From CAIZQW01 sp942493055 (lineage in GTDB: Bacteria; Verrucomicrobiota; Kiritimatiellia; RFP12; UBA1067), in the NCBI GenBank assembly GCA_942493055.1, contig OW818680.1, positions 2,108,001 to 2,172,000 of the forward strand: DNA of 64,000 nt, read 5' to 3'. The notes below the pieces were generated by a model that was given only the letters and a program-made list of their open reading frames with translations, made no database searches and was not told the DNA's origin. Made by a program: the position numbers and the translations under genes. Positions 41,455 to 51,114 of the stretch are shown in pieces. The stretch's first letter is position 1, and each line of letters opens with the position of its first letter.

Positions 41455-43584
41455 TTAGTAGATGAACAACATTTCGCGATATTTGGGCAACGGCCAAGCC
41501 GCATCATCGACGATGCCTTCGAGCTTGTCGACGACCTGACGCAAGGCGCCTGCCGCTTCGATCACCTTCTCATGGTCGCCCGCGAGCGCCTTATCCAGCC
41601 CATCAATGGAGCCCATGAGCATATCCAGTTGCCCGCCCACCTTTTCCGTGTAGTTCTGAAGCGAGGTAATCCCGATTCTCACATGCGCGGATTTTGCCTG
41701 GTTGAGGGCGTGTGCAGCCTTGTCGAACGCGGAGATGGCCACCGGGAGGATGATACTCTTGGCGATTTCCAAGGCGATTTTCCCTTCGATGTGAACCTTA
41801 CGATGATATTCCTCGAGGAAGATCTCGTACCGTGACTCGAGTTCAACCTTGCTCAGTACGCCGTACTTCTGGAAGAGCGCGACATTCTCCTTCTTCAGCA
41901 AGGGCTTGATGCCTTCCAGCGTCGTCCGGAGATTCGGAAGTCCGCGACGTGCTGCTTCTGTAGCCCACTCGGCACTGTAGTTATCACCGTTGAAGATGAT
42001 GGCCTTATGTTCTGAGATGACCTTTTTCAGGAGCTTCTGCAGCTGCACATTGAAATCAGCCTTCTTAAACTTCTCAATCTGGTCGGCCATGAAGTCCATG
42101 GACTCTGCAACGATCGTGTTGAGCACCACATTCACACCTGCGCAGGACTGGCTCGAGCCCGGGGCACGGAACTCGAACTTGTTGCCGGTGAAGGCGAAGG
42201 GGCTCGTGCGGTTACGGTCGGTTGCATCACGCGGAAGCGAGGGCAGAGCATCGACGCCAATTCGCATGGAGCCAGCCTGCTTGCTGGAGGTCGCACCGCC
42301 CTTTTCAATCTGCGCAATCACATCTGCGAGCTGATCGCCCAAGAACATCGAGACAATGGCCGGAGGCGCTTCGTTGGCACCCAGGCGGTGGTCGTTACCC
42401 GCATACGAAGTACTGGACCGCAGAATATCGCTATGCATGTGCACGCCGCGAATGATCGAGCTGAGCACCGTCAGGAAGATGGCGTTCTGGTGCGGATCTG
42501 CACCCGGCTCGAGCAGGTTCTGCTTGCCATACGCGACCGACCAGTTGTTGTGCTTGCCCGAGCCGTTCACGCCGGCAAAGGGCTTCTCATGCAGCAGGCA
42601 GACAAGGCCATGGCGCTCGGCTGTCTGGCGCAACACTTCCATGACGATCATATTGTGGTCAACAGCAAGGTTCAGCTCTTCAAACATCGGAGCGATTTCG
42701 AACTGCGCGGGCGCCACTTCGTTATGACGCGTCTTGGCTGGGATGCCCAGCTTCCAGAGCTCCGTCTCGACATCGTTCATGAAGGAGAGGATGCGCGGCT
42801 TGATGGAGCCGAAATAGTGGTCTTCAAGCTGCTGATGCTTCGGGGGCGGGGCGCCGAAGACGGTGCGCCCGGTCTGCACCAGGTCAGGACGGTTGAGATA
42901 GAAACTCTTGTCGATCAGGAAGTATTCCTGTTCCGGCCCGAGCGTGACCATTACGCGTGACTGCGGCAGATCAAAGCAGTCCATCAGACGGGTCACGGAC
43001 TTCTTTAATGCCTGGATCGAACGCAGGAGGGGCGTCTTCTTGTCCAAGGCCTCGCCCGTATACGAGCAGAATGCCGTCGGAATGCAAAGCGTCGCTCCGT
43101 TCGCGTGACGCTTGATGAAGGCCGGGCTGGTCGGATCCCATGCGGTGTAGCCACGCGCCTCAAAGGTCGAGCGCAACCCGCCAGAGGGGAAGCTGGAAGC
43201 ATCCGGCTCGCCCACAATCAGGTTCTTGCCCGAAAAAGCCATGATCGCCTCGCCGGTCCCTGTCGGATCAAGGAAGGCGTCATGCTTTTCAGCCGTGCTG
43301 CCTGTGAGGGGCTGGAACCAGTGGGTAAAGTGTGTCACGCCACGCTCCAAGGCCCAAGTCTTCATGGCATGCGCCACATCACCCGCAATGGCCGGATCCA
43401 ACGGGATCCCGTCATTCAGCGTGGAGAGCAACTTCTCGGCGGTGGACTTCGAAAGATACTTGCGCATCACTTTCGTCGTAAACACATCCTCGCCATAGAA
43501 ATCGAGTTCAAAGGGTGTAGCCTTAGCCGAAGGCTGGACTTCAAGTTTAGCAATCTTCTTGAGTGCATCTGTACGCGTATTCAT
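41455..43584 (-). CDS. glnN: Type III glutamine synthetase
   Basis: 709 residues from MNTRTDALKK (AAAAAGGAACTG upstream). GSIII enzymes are ~700-730 residues and dodecameric, unlike GlnA (~450). Visible: TLGPEQEYFLIDK, RHNEVAPAQFEIAPMFEE, VNGSGKHNNWSV and NRTSPFAFTGNKFEFRAPGSSQS, which are the catalytic beta-strand and ATP motifs, plus a helical C-terminus. GSIII is common in Bacteroidetes, cyanobacteria and anaerobes. A sigma-54 promoter lies 37 bp upstream and nadE follows at once. Confidence 0.93.
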   Translation of the reverse strand: MNTRTDALKKIAKLEVQPSAKATPFELDFYGEDVFTTKVMRKYLSKSTAEKLLSTLNDGIPLDPAIAGDVAHAMKTWALERGVTHFTHWFQPLTGSTAEKHDAFLDPTGTGEAIMAFSGKNLIVGEPDASSFPSGGLRSTFEARGYTAWDPTSPAFIKRHANGATLCIPTAFCSYTGEALDKKTPLLRSIQALKKSVTRLMDCFDLPQSRVMVTLGPEQEYFLIDKSFYLNRPDLVQTGRTVFGAPPPKHQQLEDHYFGSIKPRILSFMNDVETELWKLGIPAKTRHNEVAPAQFEIAPMFEELNLAVDHNMIVMEVLRQTAERHGLVCLLHEKPFAGVNGSGKHNNWSVAYGKQNLLEPGADPHQNAIFLTVLSSIIRGVHMHSDILRSSTSYAGNDHRLGANEAPPAIVSMFLGDQLADVIAQIEKGGATSSKQAGSMRIGVDALPSLPRDATDRNRTSPFAFTGNKFEFRAPGSSQSCAGVNVVLNTIVAESMDFMADQIEKFKKADFNVQLQKLLKKVISEHKAIIFNGDNYSAEWATEAARRGLPNLRTTLEGIKPLLKKENVALFQKYGVLSKVELESRYEIFLEEYHRKVHIEGKIALEIAKSIILPVAISAFDKAAHALNQAKSAHVRIGITSLQNYTEKVGGQLDMLMGSIDGLDKALAGDHEKVIEAAGALRQVVDKLEGIVDDAAWPLPKYREMLFIY

Positions 43585-43620
43585 AAAACAGTTCCTTTTT
43601 TTCGGTTGCGTTTTTTTACT

Positions 43621-43636
43621 TGCAATTATCATACCA
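43621..43636 (-). promoter_or_regulatory. Sigma-54 promoter of glnN
   Basis: Minus strand TGGTATGATAATTGCA has GG at -24 and GC at -12 with the required spacing (consensus TGGCAC-N5-TTGCA). The start of transcription would be near 43610, 26 bases before the ATG. Confidence 0.75.
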
Positions 43637-43795
43637 AAAAATCATTTCAGGTGAAATGGCAAATTTTTTATCACGAAAAAGGGAGAAATCAGTGATAACA
43701 ACAGTTGTTTCGCTGAAATCTCCCCACCTCATCTCATTTTTTTTACATTTTAGTAAAGCAATTGCTACATTGTTTTACCAATTCCGTAAAAAATA

Positions 43796-44614
43796 TTAGA
43801 GCGATGCACCTAGGTTAATGCCGCCCCAGATGAGGTTGTCCTCGTGATAGACATCTTTAAGATCACCGTTCATTGTGCTCATCCAGCCCAGACGCACGCC
43901 AACGAATACGGTATCCGTAATGTTGTATTTTGCATAGATCGTGGCAGTGCCATCGGTGAACCAGGACTTACTATCCTGACCGAAGTAGTACTGCGTATAG
44001 GGATCCGTAGCACCTCCGAAGGCCAGTTCCGCACCGGCGACCAGGTTATCGGCCAGGCTGACCTCCTTGCGCAGACCAATCGTTGCATAGACGCCCTCAG
44101 CCTCTGAGTAGTCATAATACGCCTTCACAAAGGGGATTACGATGTCGTTGTTATAGGCGGCGCTCACGAATACTTCCTTGGTGCTCGGATAATAGTCCGC
44201 TGAACTGATGGACGGGAAGGTGTACCAGACATGCCCGACACCGAGCGCCACATCCCCGACATTCACGGAATACTGGAGTGTATAGTCGATCTCGTTCATC
44301 CCGGCCACATGGGTCTGATGATTGTTCCCGGTGGCATCAAAATTCATCCAGACATCCGCAGCAACGGTTCCATAGTCACCGAAGGAGTAGCTCATGGCAA
44401 CATCCGGCTGCCAGACCGGCTCATCATTCAACACGCAACCATGCCAGATGTAAGCTGAATAGAGATCCAGCGTGGCGCCAACCGTAAGCGGGAAGGCGGC
44501 CTCCTCCTTGGCAACCTCCGGCGTGGCCGCCGGAGCATTGGTTGAGACGGGTTCCGCTGCATTCACGAACAGCACACTTGCAAAAACAAAACTGACTCCT
44601 AATAGACGATTCAT
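43796..44614 (-). CDS. Outer-membrane beta-barrel protein linked to ammonium transport
   Basis: 272 residues with a signal peptide (MNRLLGVSFVFASVLFVNAA). After a short Ala/Pro/Glu linker come alternating-pattern strands (TVGATLDLYSAYIWHGCVLN, LGVGHVWYTFPS, GVYATIGLRKEVSLADNLVAGAELAFGG, TDTVFVGVRLGWMS) and a terminal strand ending LGASL, typical of an outer-membrane barrel. It follows amt behind a stem-loop and is likely transcribed from the same sigma-54 promoter. A porin or channel for nitrogen compounds is a guess from context. Confidence 0.75.
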   Translation of the reverse strand: MNRLLGVSFVFASVLFVNAAEPVSTNAPAATPEVAKEEAAFPLTVGATLDLYSAYIWHGCVLNDEPVWQPDVAMSYSFGDYGTVAADVWMNFDATGNNHQTHVAGMNEIDYTLQYSVNVGDVALGVGHVWYTFPSISSADYYPSTKEVFVSAAYNNDIVIPFVKAYYDYSEAEGVYATIGLRKEVSLADNLVAGAELAFGGATDPYTQYYFGQDSKSWFTDGTATIYAKYNITDTVFVGVRLGWMSTMNGDLKDVYHEDNLIWGGINLGASL

Positions 44615-44675
44615 TTTTTTTCCTCTTGCCCCTTCAGGGGCCTTTTAATTGTTTTCTGTTGAGTTGGGTTTAGAG

Positions 44676-44707
44676 TCTTGCAAAACGCCCAGGTGCGTTT
44701 TGCAAGA
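44676..44707 (-). terminator. Strong stem-loop between amt and the outer-membrane gene
   Basis: Perfect 13-bp arms TCTTGCAAAACGC / GCGTTTTGCAAGA around CCAGGT (read on the plus strand). There is no T-run on either side, so it is more likely an mRNA-processing or attenuating hairpin that sets different levels of Amt and barrel protein. Confidence 0.5.
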
Positions 44708-44719
44708 TACCGGTTACGA

Positions 44720-46048
<1,329 letters not shown>

Positions 46049-46074
46049 GATCTTTTCAATCCTTTCTTATTCGT

Positions 46075-46416
46075 TTATCCAATAGCCTCTGAACCCTTCT
46101 CGCCCGTCCGGATGCGGATGCACTGATCGAGCGGTACCACAAAGATCTTTCCATCACCGATCTTCCCGGTGCGTGCACCAGCAATAATGCCTTCAACCGT
46201 GCGATCGACGAATTGATCGTTGACCGCGATGTCCAGACGCACTTTCTTGAGGAGGTTCACCTCCTGAATCGCACCACGGTACATCTCCGTGTATCCCTTC
46301 TGCTGACCGCACCCCACTGAGTTTGTCACGGACATCTTGAAGATATCCCGCGCAAACAGCTCCTGCTTCACCGCATTCAGCCGCTCAGGCTTAATGTACG
46401 CAATAATCATTTTCAT
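46075..46416 (-). CDS. glnK: PII signal-transduction protein (GlnK/GlnB family) lacking Tyr51
   Basis: 113 residues, a full PII fold: MKMIIAYIKPERLNAVKQEL, T-loop GCGQQKGYTEMYRGAI, B-loop AGARTGKIGDGKIFVVPLD and RIRTGEKGSEAIG. The T-loop aligns without gaps with GlnB, but the uridylylated Tyr51 (Y-R-G-A-E-Y) is Gln51 here (YRGAIQ). Tyr46 is kept. Control by uridylylation is therefore unlikely; ATP/ADP and 2-oxoglutarate binding should remain. Adjacent amt is the expected target. A sigma-54 promoter precedes it. Confidence 0.93.
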   Translation of the reverse strand: MKMIIAYIKPERLNAVKQELFARDIFKMSVTNSVGCGQQKGYTEMYRGAIQEVNLLKKVRLDIAVNDQFVDRTVEGIIAGARTGKIGDGKIFVVPLDQCIRIRTGEKGSEAIG

Positions 46417-46452
46417 GATGGTATCCTTTCGTTATTTGATGCACTCCCTATC

Positions 46453-46467
46453 GCACATCGTGTGCCA
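46453..46467 (-). promoter_or_regulatory. Sigma-54 promoter of the PII-amt-barrel operon
   Basis: Minus strand TGGCACACGATGTGC: full TGGCAC at -24 and TGC at -12 with correct spacing. Transcription would start about 25 bases before the PII ATG. Confidence 0.78.
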
Positions 46468-46623
46468 AACTCTTAAAACAACTTTTTTTGTTAAAAATTG
46501 AGACTTTTATTTGATTTATAGCTATTTTTAGAGCATTTTATTACTCTATTGTAAAAAAAATTATAAAAAACAGTACATTTTTTTCTAGGAAAAAACATGC
46601 TATCCCTTGTTTAGAGCCTCTCT

Positions 46624-46663
46624 CCAGCAGAGCTGGAATAAACCGAGAGGGAGCTTGTTTCTC
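46624..46663. repeat. 40-bp dispersed repeat, copy 2
   Basis: Pairs with 37740-37779. It lies in the 656-bp gap between the PII gene and the AsmA-like gene. The rest of that gap is A/T-rich next to the sigma-54 promoter, then a stretch without a convincing gene, then short tandem repeats of AACATCGAACATTC-type units (46885-46922). Confidence 0.55.
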
Positions 46664-46884
46664 CAGAGGCAGGTGGTTTTGGGAGACGCGCAAAGCAAGC
46701 GGTATTCCGCGTGACGCCGCTTTTGCGAGACCCAGAAAAGCGGTGCCGCACTCGCCTTCCGGCTCTGCTTGTCACCGCATTCCAAAAAGCTCTCGCCATC
46801 TCGTGTGTTTCCGTGTTTTTCCGCCTGCCCACCGTCTTGCCCGCGGAAGTCGTATTCGCGGAGGCGCGCTTAACGCTGAAGCTG

Positions 46885-46922
46885 AACATCGAACATTCAA
46901 CATCGAACATCCAACGTCGAAC
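46885..46922. repeat. AACATCGAAC tandem micro-repeat
   Basis: Three to four imperfect copies of a 14-15-bp unit (AACATCGAACATTC, AACATCGAACATCC, AACGTCGAAC). A low-complexity intergenic repeat. Confidence 0.6.
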
Positions 46923-47072
46923 TTTGAATAAGGCGATATAACAGTTCTTGGAAGTTACGAGGACAACCTATACGCCCAGGATTTGAAACGCGTTGCAAAA
47001 AAAATGATGCACAGTCTTCCATTGGCGATACTGGCGTGCTATACTGAAAAAAACAATTAAAGGAGGGTTCGT

Positions 47073-47942
47073 ATGTCAACTGTGATGAAGCGAATAGCAA
47101 AAGTAGCGCTGGGGCTGGTTCTTGTCGTGGTCCTCATACTGGTGATCGTCATCCTTGCGCTTGACTCCATCGTCAAGGGGAGCATCAACACGGCGGCACC
47201 CAGATTATTGGGTGTCAACGCCCATGTCGACAGTGTCAGCATCAGACCGTTCAGAGGCATTGTCCATCTGAAGAAACTGACACTGGCCAATCCCGAAGGT
47301 TATAACAAAGACAAATTTCTTTTCGCCGTCGACGAATTCTATGTCAGCGTCGACATCGCGTCCCTCTTCTCGGACACCATCAAGGTTCACAAGATCCTGA
47401 TCAATGGGCCCGGGTGCACGTATGAAGTGAAGAGCGGAACGTCGAACATCGATGCGCTGATCGCAAAGATCAACAAAGGGAAGGCTGCACAGCAGGAGAA
47501 GCAAGTTGATGCGCAAGCGACTCAGCAACCTCAGGAGAAGAAAGCGGGCAAGAAGGTCATCATCGACGAGATTTGCCTCAAAGACACCAAGCTCGCCTAT
47601 TGCTCGAGCATGACTGCCGGCACCTTCCTGACCATTCCCGTTCCCGCCATCATTATCAAGGATATTGGAAAGGGGCAGGACGGGACATCCTTCGCAGATG
47701 CGCTCACAGATGTCTTCAACAAAATACTCACGAGCTTTGGCTCCGCGATTGCAGGAGCTGGCGAACTCGCCGGAAAAGCCCTGGGCGAAGGCTTCAAGGT
47801 CGCAACCAATGCGGTGCAGGCTTCCTCCGATGCGTTGAAGGCTTCGACAGATGCGCTTGACTCTGGCGTTAAGGATGCAACGAAAGCTGCCGAATCTGCA
47901 CTTGATAGTGTCGGCGGTCTTTTCAAGTCCAAGAAAAAATAA
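47073..47942 (+). CDS. AsmA-like membrane-anchored protein
   Basis: 289 residues. One N-terminal membrane helix (~9-31, LVLVVVLILVIVILALDSI) then INTAAPRLLGVNAHVDSVSIRPFRGIVHLKKLTLANPEGY, the start of AsmA/DUF748-type repeats that bridge lipids across the envelope. A Lys/Gln-rich linker (~135-160) and a long Ala/Ser-rich amphipathic C-terminus (SSDALKASTDALDSGVKDATKAAES) follow. It is much shorter than AsmA itself. AAAGGAGG is a strong ribosome site, and TATACT lies at the -10 position. It is followed by rex after 4 bp. Confidence 0.65.
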   Translation: MSTVMKRIAKVALGLVLVVVLILVIVILALDSIVKGSINTAAPRLLGVNAHVDSVSIRPFRGIVHLKKLTLANPEGYNKDKFLFAVDEFYVSVDIASLFSDTIKVHKILINGPGCTYEVKSGTSNIDALIAKINKGKAAQQEKQVDAQATQQPQEKKAGKKVIIDEICLKDTKLAYCSSMTAGTFLTIPVPAIIIKDIGKGQDGTSFADALTDVFNKILTSFGSAIAGAGELAGKALGEGFKVATNAVQASSDALKASTDALDSGVKDATKAAESALDSVGGLFKSKKK

Positions 47943-47946
47943 GCGC

Positions 47947-48588
47947 ATGCACAACGATAAACCTGGTAACACATTGAGTACGCAGAGCATCAAACGTTTG
48001 CCGCTCTACCTGCGTATCCTGTCGGAAATGCGCGATGCGGGAGATGAATACGCTTCAAGCGCGGTCGTTGCCGAGCGGCTGAGTCTTGACCCGATCATGG
48101 TGCGGAAGGACTTGGCGGGGTGCGGGGTGACCGGTCTGCCACGCAAGGGTTTCCCCCTGGCGGATCTCTATCGTGCCGTCGAGCGGAATCTCGGATGCAA
48201 CGTCACGTGTGAAGCCATCATGGTGGGCGTGGGCAAGCTGGGCGCTGCTTTGCTTGGGCACTCCGGCTTCGAGCAATACGGCATCAAGATCGTCGTAGCC
48301 TTTGACCTGAAGCCATCAGAGGTCAACCGCGTCGGCATCCCTGTTCATCCCATGCGCAAACTGGAGGAGGTTGTTTCCAAGACAAAAGCCAGGATTGGTA
48401 TTTTGACGGTTCCGGCGGAGGCGGCACAGTCTGTTGCGGACCGTATGATCGCAGCCGGCATCAAGGGCATCTGGAACTTCACCCCCGTCCATCTAAAAAT
48501 TCCAGAGGGTGTCATTGTCAAACGTGAAAATCTGGCGACCAGCCTGATTGTTCTTTCGCACCGGCTCCGCGCGGCTAAACTGATTTGA
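47947..48588 (+). CDS. rex: Redox-sensing transcriptional repressor Rex
   Basis: 213 residues from MHNDKPGN at 47947. The N-terminal winged helix has SIKRLPLYLRILSEM and LSLDPIMVRKDLA, where K-D-L contacts DNA. The Rossmann domain has IMVGVGKLGAALLGH for NAD(H), followed by FDLKPSEVN and GIWNFTPVHLKIP. Rex represses fermentation and hydrogen genes until NADH rises. No site resembling TTGTTAA-N4-TTAACAA was noticed in this window. It converges on trpA with 11 bp between stops. Confidence 0.92.
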   Translation: MHNDKPGNTLSTQSIKRLPLYLRILSEMRDAGDEYASSAVVAERLSLDPIMVRKDLAGCGVTGLPRKGFPLADLYRAVERNLGCNVTCEAIMVGVGKLGAALLGHSGFEQYGIKIVVAFDLKPSEVNRVGIPVHPMRKLEEVVSKTKARIGILTVPAEAAQSVADRMIAAGIKGIWNFTPVHLKIPEGVIVKRENLATSLIVLSHRLRAAKLI

Positions 48589-48599
48589 GCATGTAGCGA

Positions 48600-49328
48600 T
48601 TAGACCTTGCCGACCCAGCGGCGCATGAAGTCGGCGACAGGCAGTCCGGCCTCGACATGACGCACGAGCGCACTGCCAAAGATAATGGCATCCGGGCGAT
48701 CGGCCACAGGGATCGCATCCAGTTGCTCTGGGCTTGAAAAACCAAAGCCCAGTGCCAGCGGAATACGGAAGGCCTGACGCGCGCGGCGCAGCGTATCCGA
48801 TAAATCAGGAGGAAACTCGGAACGGACGCCAGTGATGCCCAGGACAGAAATCACATAGACATATCCGGTGGCCACTTCAGCATACGCTTTCATGCGTTCA
48901 AGCGAGGTGTTGGGCGCGACAAGGGCGATCAGGTGAAGGCCGCACGCGGAGAGCTGCTTCCGGAAAGGCGCGTCCTCATCCAGCGGCAAGTCAGGGATGA
49001 TAAAGCCATAGACGCCCACATCCTTCGCCTCCTGAGCGAGCCGCTCAAAGCCATATTGCAAAAAGGGATTCATGTACCCCATCAGCACCAGCTTCGCCTT
49101 GAACTGGCCCTTGCGCTGGCGTAACCCCTCCAGGATGCTTTCGAGCGTCACGCCGTTTTCAAGCGCCTTCATCGAGGCCGCTTCAATCACCGGTCCGTCG
49201 GCCACGGGATCAGAGAAGGGCACGCCAATCTCGATGATGTCCGCACCGTTTTCATCCAGCTCCTTGAGATTCTTCCAGAAGGTCTCCACGGTCGGAAAAC
49301 CAGCCGTCATAAAGGGGATCAGCATCAT
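48600..49328 (-). CDS. trpA: Tryptophan synthase alpha subunit, N-terminally short
   Basis: 242 residues. It cleaves indole-3-glycerol phosphate to indole and glyceraldehyde 3-phosphate. Catalytic Glu and Asp are in DIIEIGVPFSDPVADGP. The protein begins at MMLIPFMTAGFPT, so the first helix (about 15-20 residues of the usual start) is absent. The start is firm because AAGGAA precedes it and ATGA overlaps the trpB stop. Last gene of the trp operon. Confidence 0.93.
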   Translation of the reverse strand: MMLIPFMTAGFPTVETFWKNLKELDENGADIIEIGVPFSDPVADGPVIEAASMKALENGVTLESILEGLRQRKGQFKAKLVLMGYMNPFLQYGFERLAQEAKDVGVYGFIIPDLPLDEDAPFRKQLSACGLHLIALVAPNTSLERMKAYAEVATGYVYVISVLGITGVRSEFPPDLSDTLRRARQAFRIPLALGFGFSSPEQLDAIPVADRPDAIIFGSALVRHVEAGLPVADFMRRWVGKV

Positions 49329-50494
49329 ATTCCAAGTTCCTTTCGGATGATATCCATATCCTTGTCGCCGCGTCCGGAGAGATTGACCACCACGTTCGAG
49401 CCTTTTGCGAACTGCTCGGGATTGTCCAGGACCCAGGCCAGCGCATGGGAGGATTCAAGCGCAGGGATGATGCCTTCCTCGTGGCAGAGGGCCTGAAAGG
49501 CGGCCAAGGCCTGCCGGTCGATCACCGGATGATACTCGGCCCGCTTCGTCGCCTGGAGCATGGCATGTTCAGGGCCCACGCCTGGATAGTCCAGCCCCGC
49601 AGAGACCGAGTGCGAAGGCTCGATCTGCCCGTTTTTGTCCTGGAGCAACATCGTATACTCCCCATGCAGGACCCCGGGGATGCCACGGCCGAGGGCCGCA
49701 GAGTGATAGCAGCCGGGTTCGCCCGTTCCGCCTGCTTCGACGCCGATGATGCGGACCGACGGATCGTCCACGAAGGGATGGAACATCCCGATCGCATTGG
49801 AGCCGCCGCCCACGCAGGCCACCACCGCATCAGGAAGGCGCCCGGTCCGTGCCAGCATCTGCGCGCGGGTCTCACGGCCGATGACGGATTGGAAATCGCG
49901 CACGAGCGTCGGGAAGGGGTGCGGCCCGGCAGCCGTGCCAAAGCAGTAGTGCGTTGTATTCTGGGTGACCACCCATTCGCGCAAGGCCGCGTTGATGGCG
50001 TCCTTCAAGGTGCGCGTGCCGCTCTCGACCGGGATCACCTCCGTGCCAAGCAGCTTCATCCGGCGCACATTCGCGGCCTGGCGGATCACGTCATCCGCCC
50101 CCATAAAGATGCGGCAGGTCAAGCCCAGCCGTGCAGCAGCGGCGGCTGTCGCCACCCCGTGCATCCCTGCTCCGGTCTCAGCCAGGAGCGAGGTCTTGCC
50201 CATACGCTTGGCCAGCAACGCCTGCCCGAGGGTATTGTTCACCTTGTGCGCGCCCGTATGGAGCAGGTCTTCACGTTTCAAGTAGAGGTTGAGCCCGAGG
50301 CGCGCCGAGAGCGTCGGACAGAGGGTCAGCGGCGTCTCACGCCCCGCATAGTTACAGAGCAGGTCATTCAATTCCGCCTGGAATTGCGGATCCGGCAGGA
50401 AGGTCTCCATGGCGGCTTCCAACTCATGAAGCGGCGGGATCAACGACTCGGGAACAAAGCACCCGCCGAAATCACCAAAATATCCTTTTCTCAT
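49325..50494 (-). CDS. trpB: Tryptophan synthase beta subunit
   Basis: 389 residues. It joins indole and serine with PLP. Motifs: HTGAHKVNNTLGQALLAKRMGK (PLP Lys), ETGAGMHGVATA, CVGGGSNAIGMF. ATGA overlaps with both trpF and trpA show tight coupling. Confidence 0.96.
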   Translation of the reverse strand: MRKGYFGDFGGCFVPESLIPPLHELEAAMETFLPDPQFQAELNDLLCNYAGRETPLTLCPTLSARLGLNLYLKREDLLHTGAHKVNNTLGQALLAKRMGKTSLLAETGAGMHGVATAAAAARLGLTCRIFMGADDVIRQAANVRRMKLLGTEVIPVESGTRTLKDAINAALREWVVTQNTTHYCFGTAAGPHPFPTLVRDFQSVIGRETRAQMLARTGRLPDAVVACVGGGSNAIGMFHPFVDDPSVRIIGVEAGGTGEPGCYHSAALGRGIPGVLHGEYTMLLQDKNGQIEPSHSVSAGLDYPGVGPEHAMLQATKRAEYHPVIDRQALAAFQALCHEEGIIPALESSHALAWVLDNPEQFAKGSNVVVNLSGRGDKDMDIIRKELGI

Positions 50495-51090
50495 AACAGT
50501 TCCTTTATCTCTCGAATCAATTTCGCACTCTTGATGCCCGGGGAGGACTCCACACCGGAGTTCACATCCAGTCCGTCAGGCTGGCAGACCGCCAGCAACG
50601 CGGGAATGTTTTGAACAGTCAGTCCGCCCGCAACAAAGAAGGGTCTCGCGGCTCCTGAAAGCAACTGCCAGTCAAAGGGCTTTCCTGTCCCATAGCCGGA
50701 GTCAAAGAGGGTGTAGGCCACAGAGGGCGCAGCGGTCATCTCAGCAGAAGCAGGCACGAGCGCCTCAGGAAAGCGTACGCGGATGACACGTTCGCCACCA
50801 ATCGCGCGAACCACTTCATCGTCCTGGCGGGCATGCAGTTGCGCATAGTCAAGACGGGCCAAGTCCATGATCTTCAGGATCGCATCGGCGTCCTGCGTCG
50901 TAAAGACCCCCACCCGCTTGCAGCAGCCGGTCTGCAGGGTTGCTACGTGTGCCGGAGTGACATACCGCGGACTGGCAGGATGAAAGACGAAGCCGCAAAA
51001 GTCAACGCCCATCTGCTCACAGACCGTTGCATCCTCTTGTCGCGTAATGCCACACACTTTCAGCAACGGTTTATGTGAATCGGCCTGCAT
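50491..51090 (-). CDS. trpF: Phosphoribosylanthranilate isomerase
   Basis: 199 residues, a (beta/alpha)8 barrel. KVCGITRQEDA carries the catalytic Cys, and AQLHARQDDE, LFDSGYGTGKPFDW and VNSGVESSPGIKSAK complete the pattern. It isomerises phosphoribosylanthranilate for TrpC. It lies 24 bp after the NMO gene. Confidence 0.93.
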   Translation of the reverse strand: MQADSHKPLLKVCGITRQEDATVCEQMGVDFCGFVFHPASPRYVTPAHVATLQTGCCKRVGVFTTQDADAILKIMDLARLDYAQLHARQDDEVVRAIGGERVIRVRFPEALVPASAEMTAAPSVAYTLFDSGYGTGKPFDWQLLSGAARPFFVAGGLTVQNIPALLAVCQPDGLDVNSGVESSPGIKSAKLIREIKELL

Positions 51091-51114
51091 AACTGAGGAT
51101 GCGTCGGGGTGTGT

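Noticed and set aside
44676..44707. Classical rho-independent terminator after amt
   Set aside because: The stem is perfect, but neither side has a T-run, so full termination was not claimed.
46600..46910. Two minus-strand frames of 61 and 99 residues near 46.6-46.9 kb
   Set aside because: They overlap each other and cover the 40-bp repeat and low-complexity DNA. They show no start signal or recognisable protein pattern.
48000..48588. Rex operator autoregulating rex
   Set aside because: No TTGTTAA-N4-TTAACAA-like palindrome was found upstream of the AsmA-like gene or rex.
49445..50614. 389-residue plus-strand frame opposite trpB
   Set aside because: It is the mirror of trpB, with His/Arg-rich composition and no domain; trpB motifs and operon overlaps are decisive.
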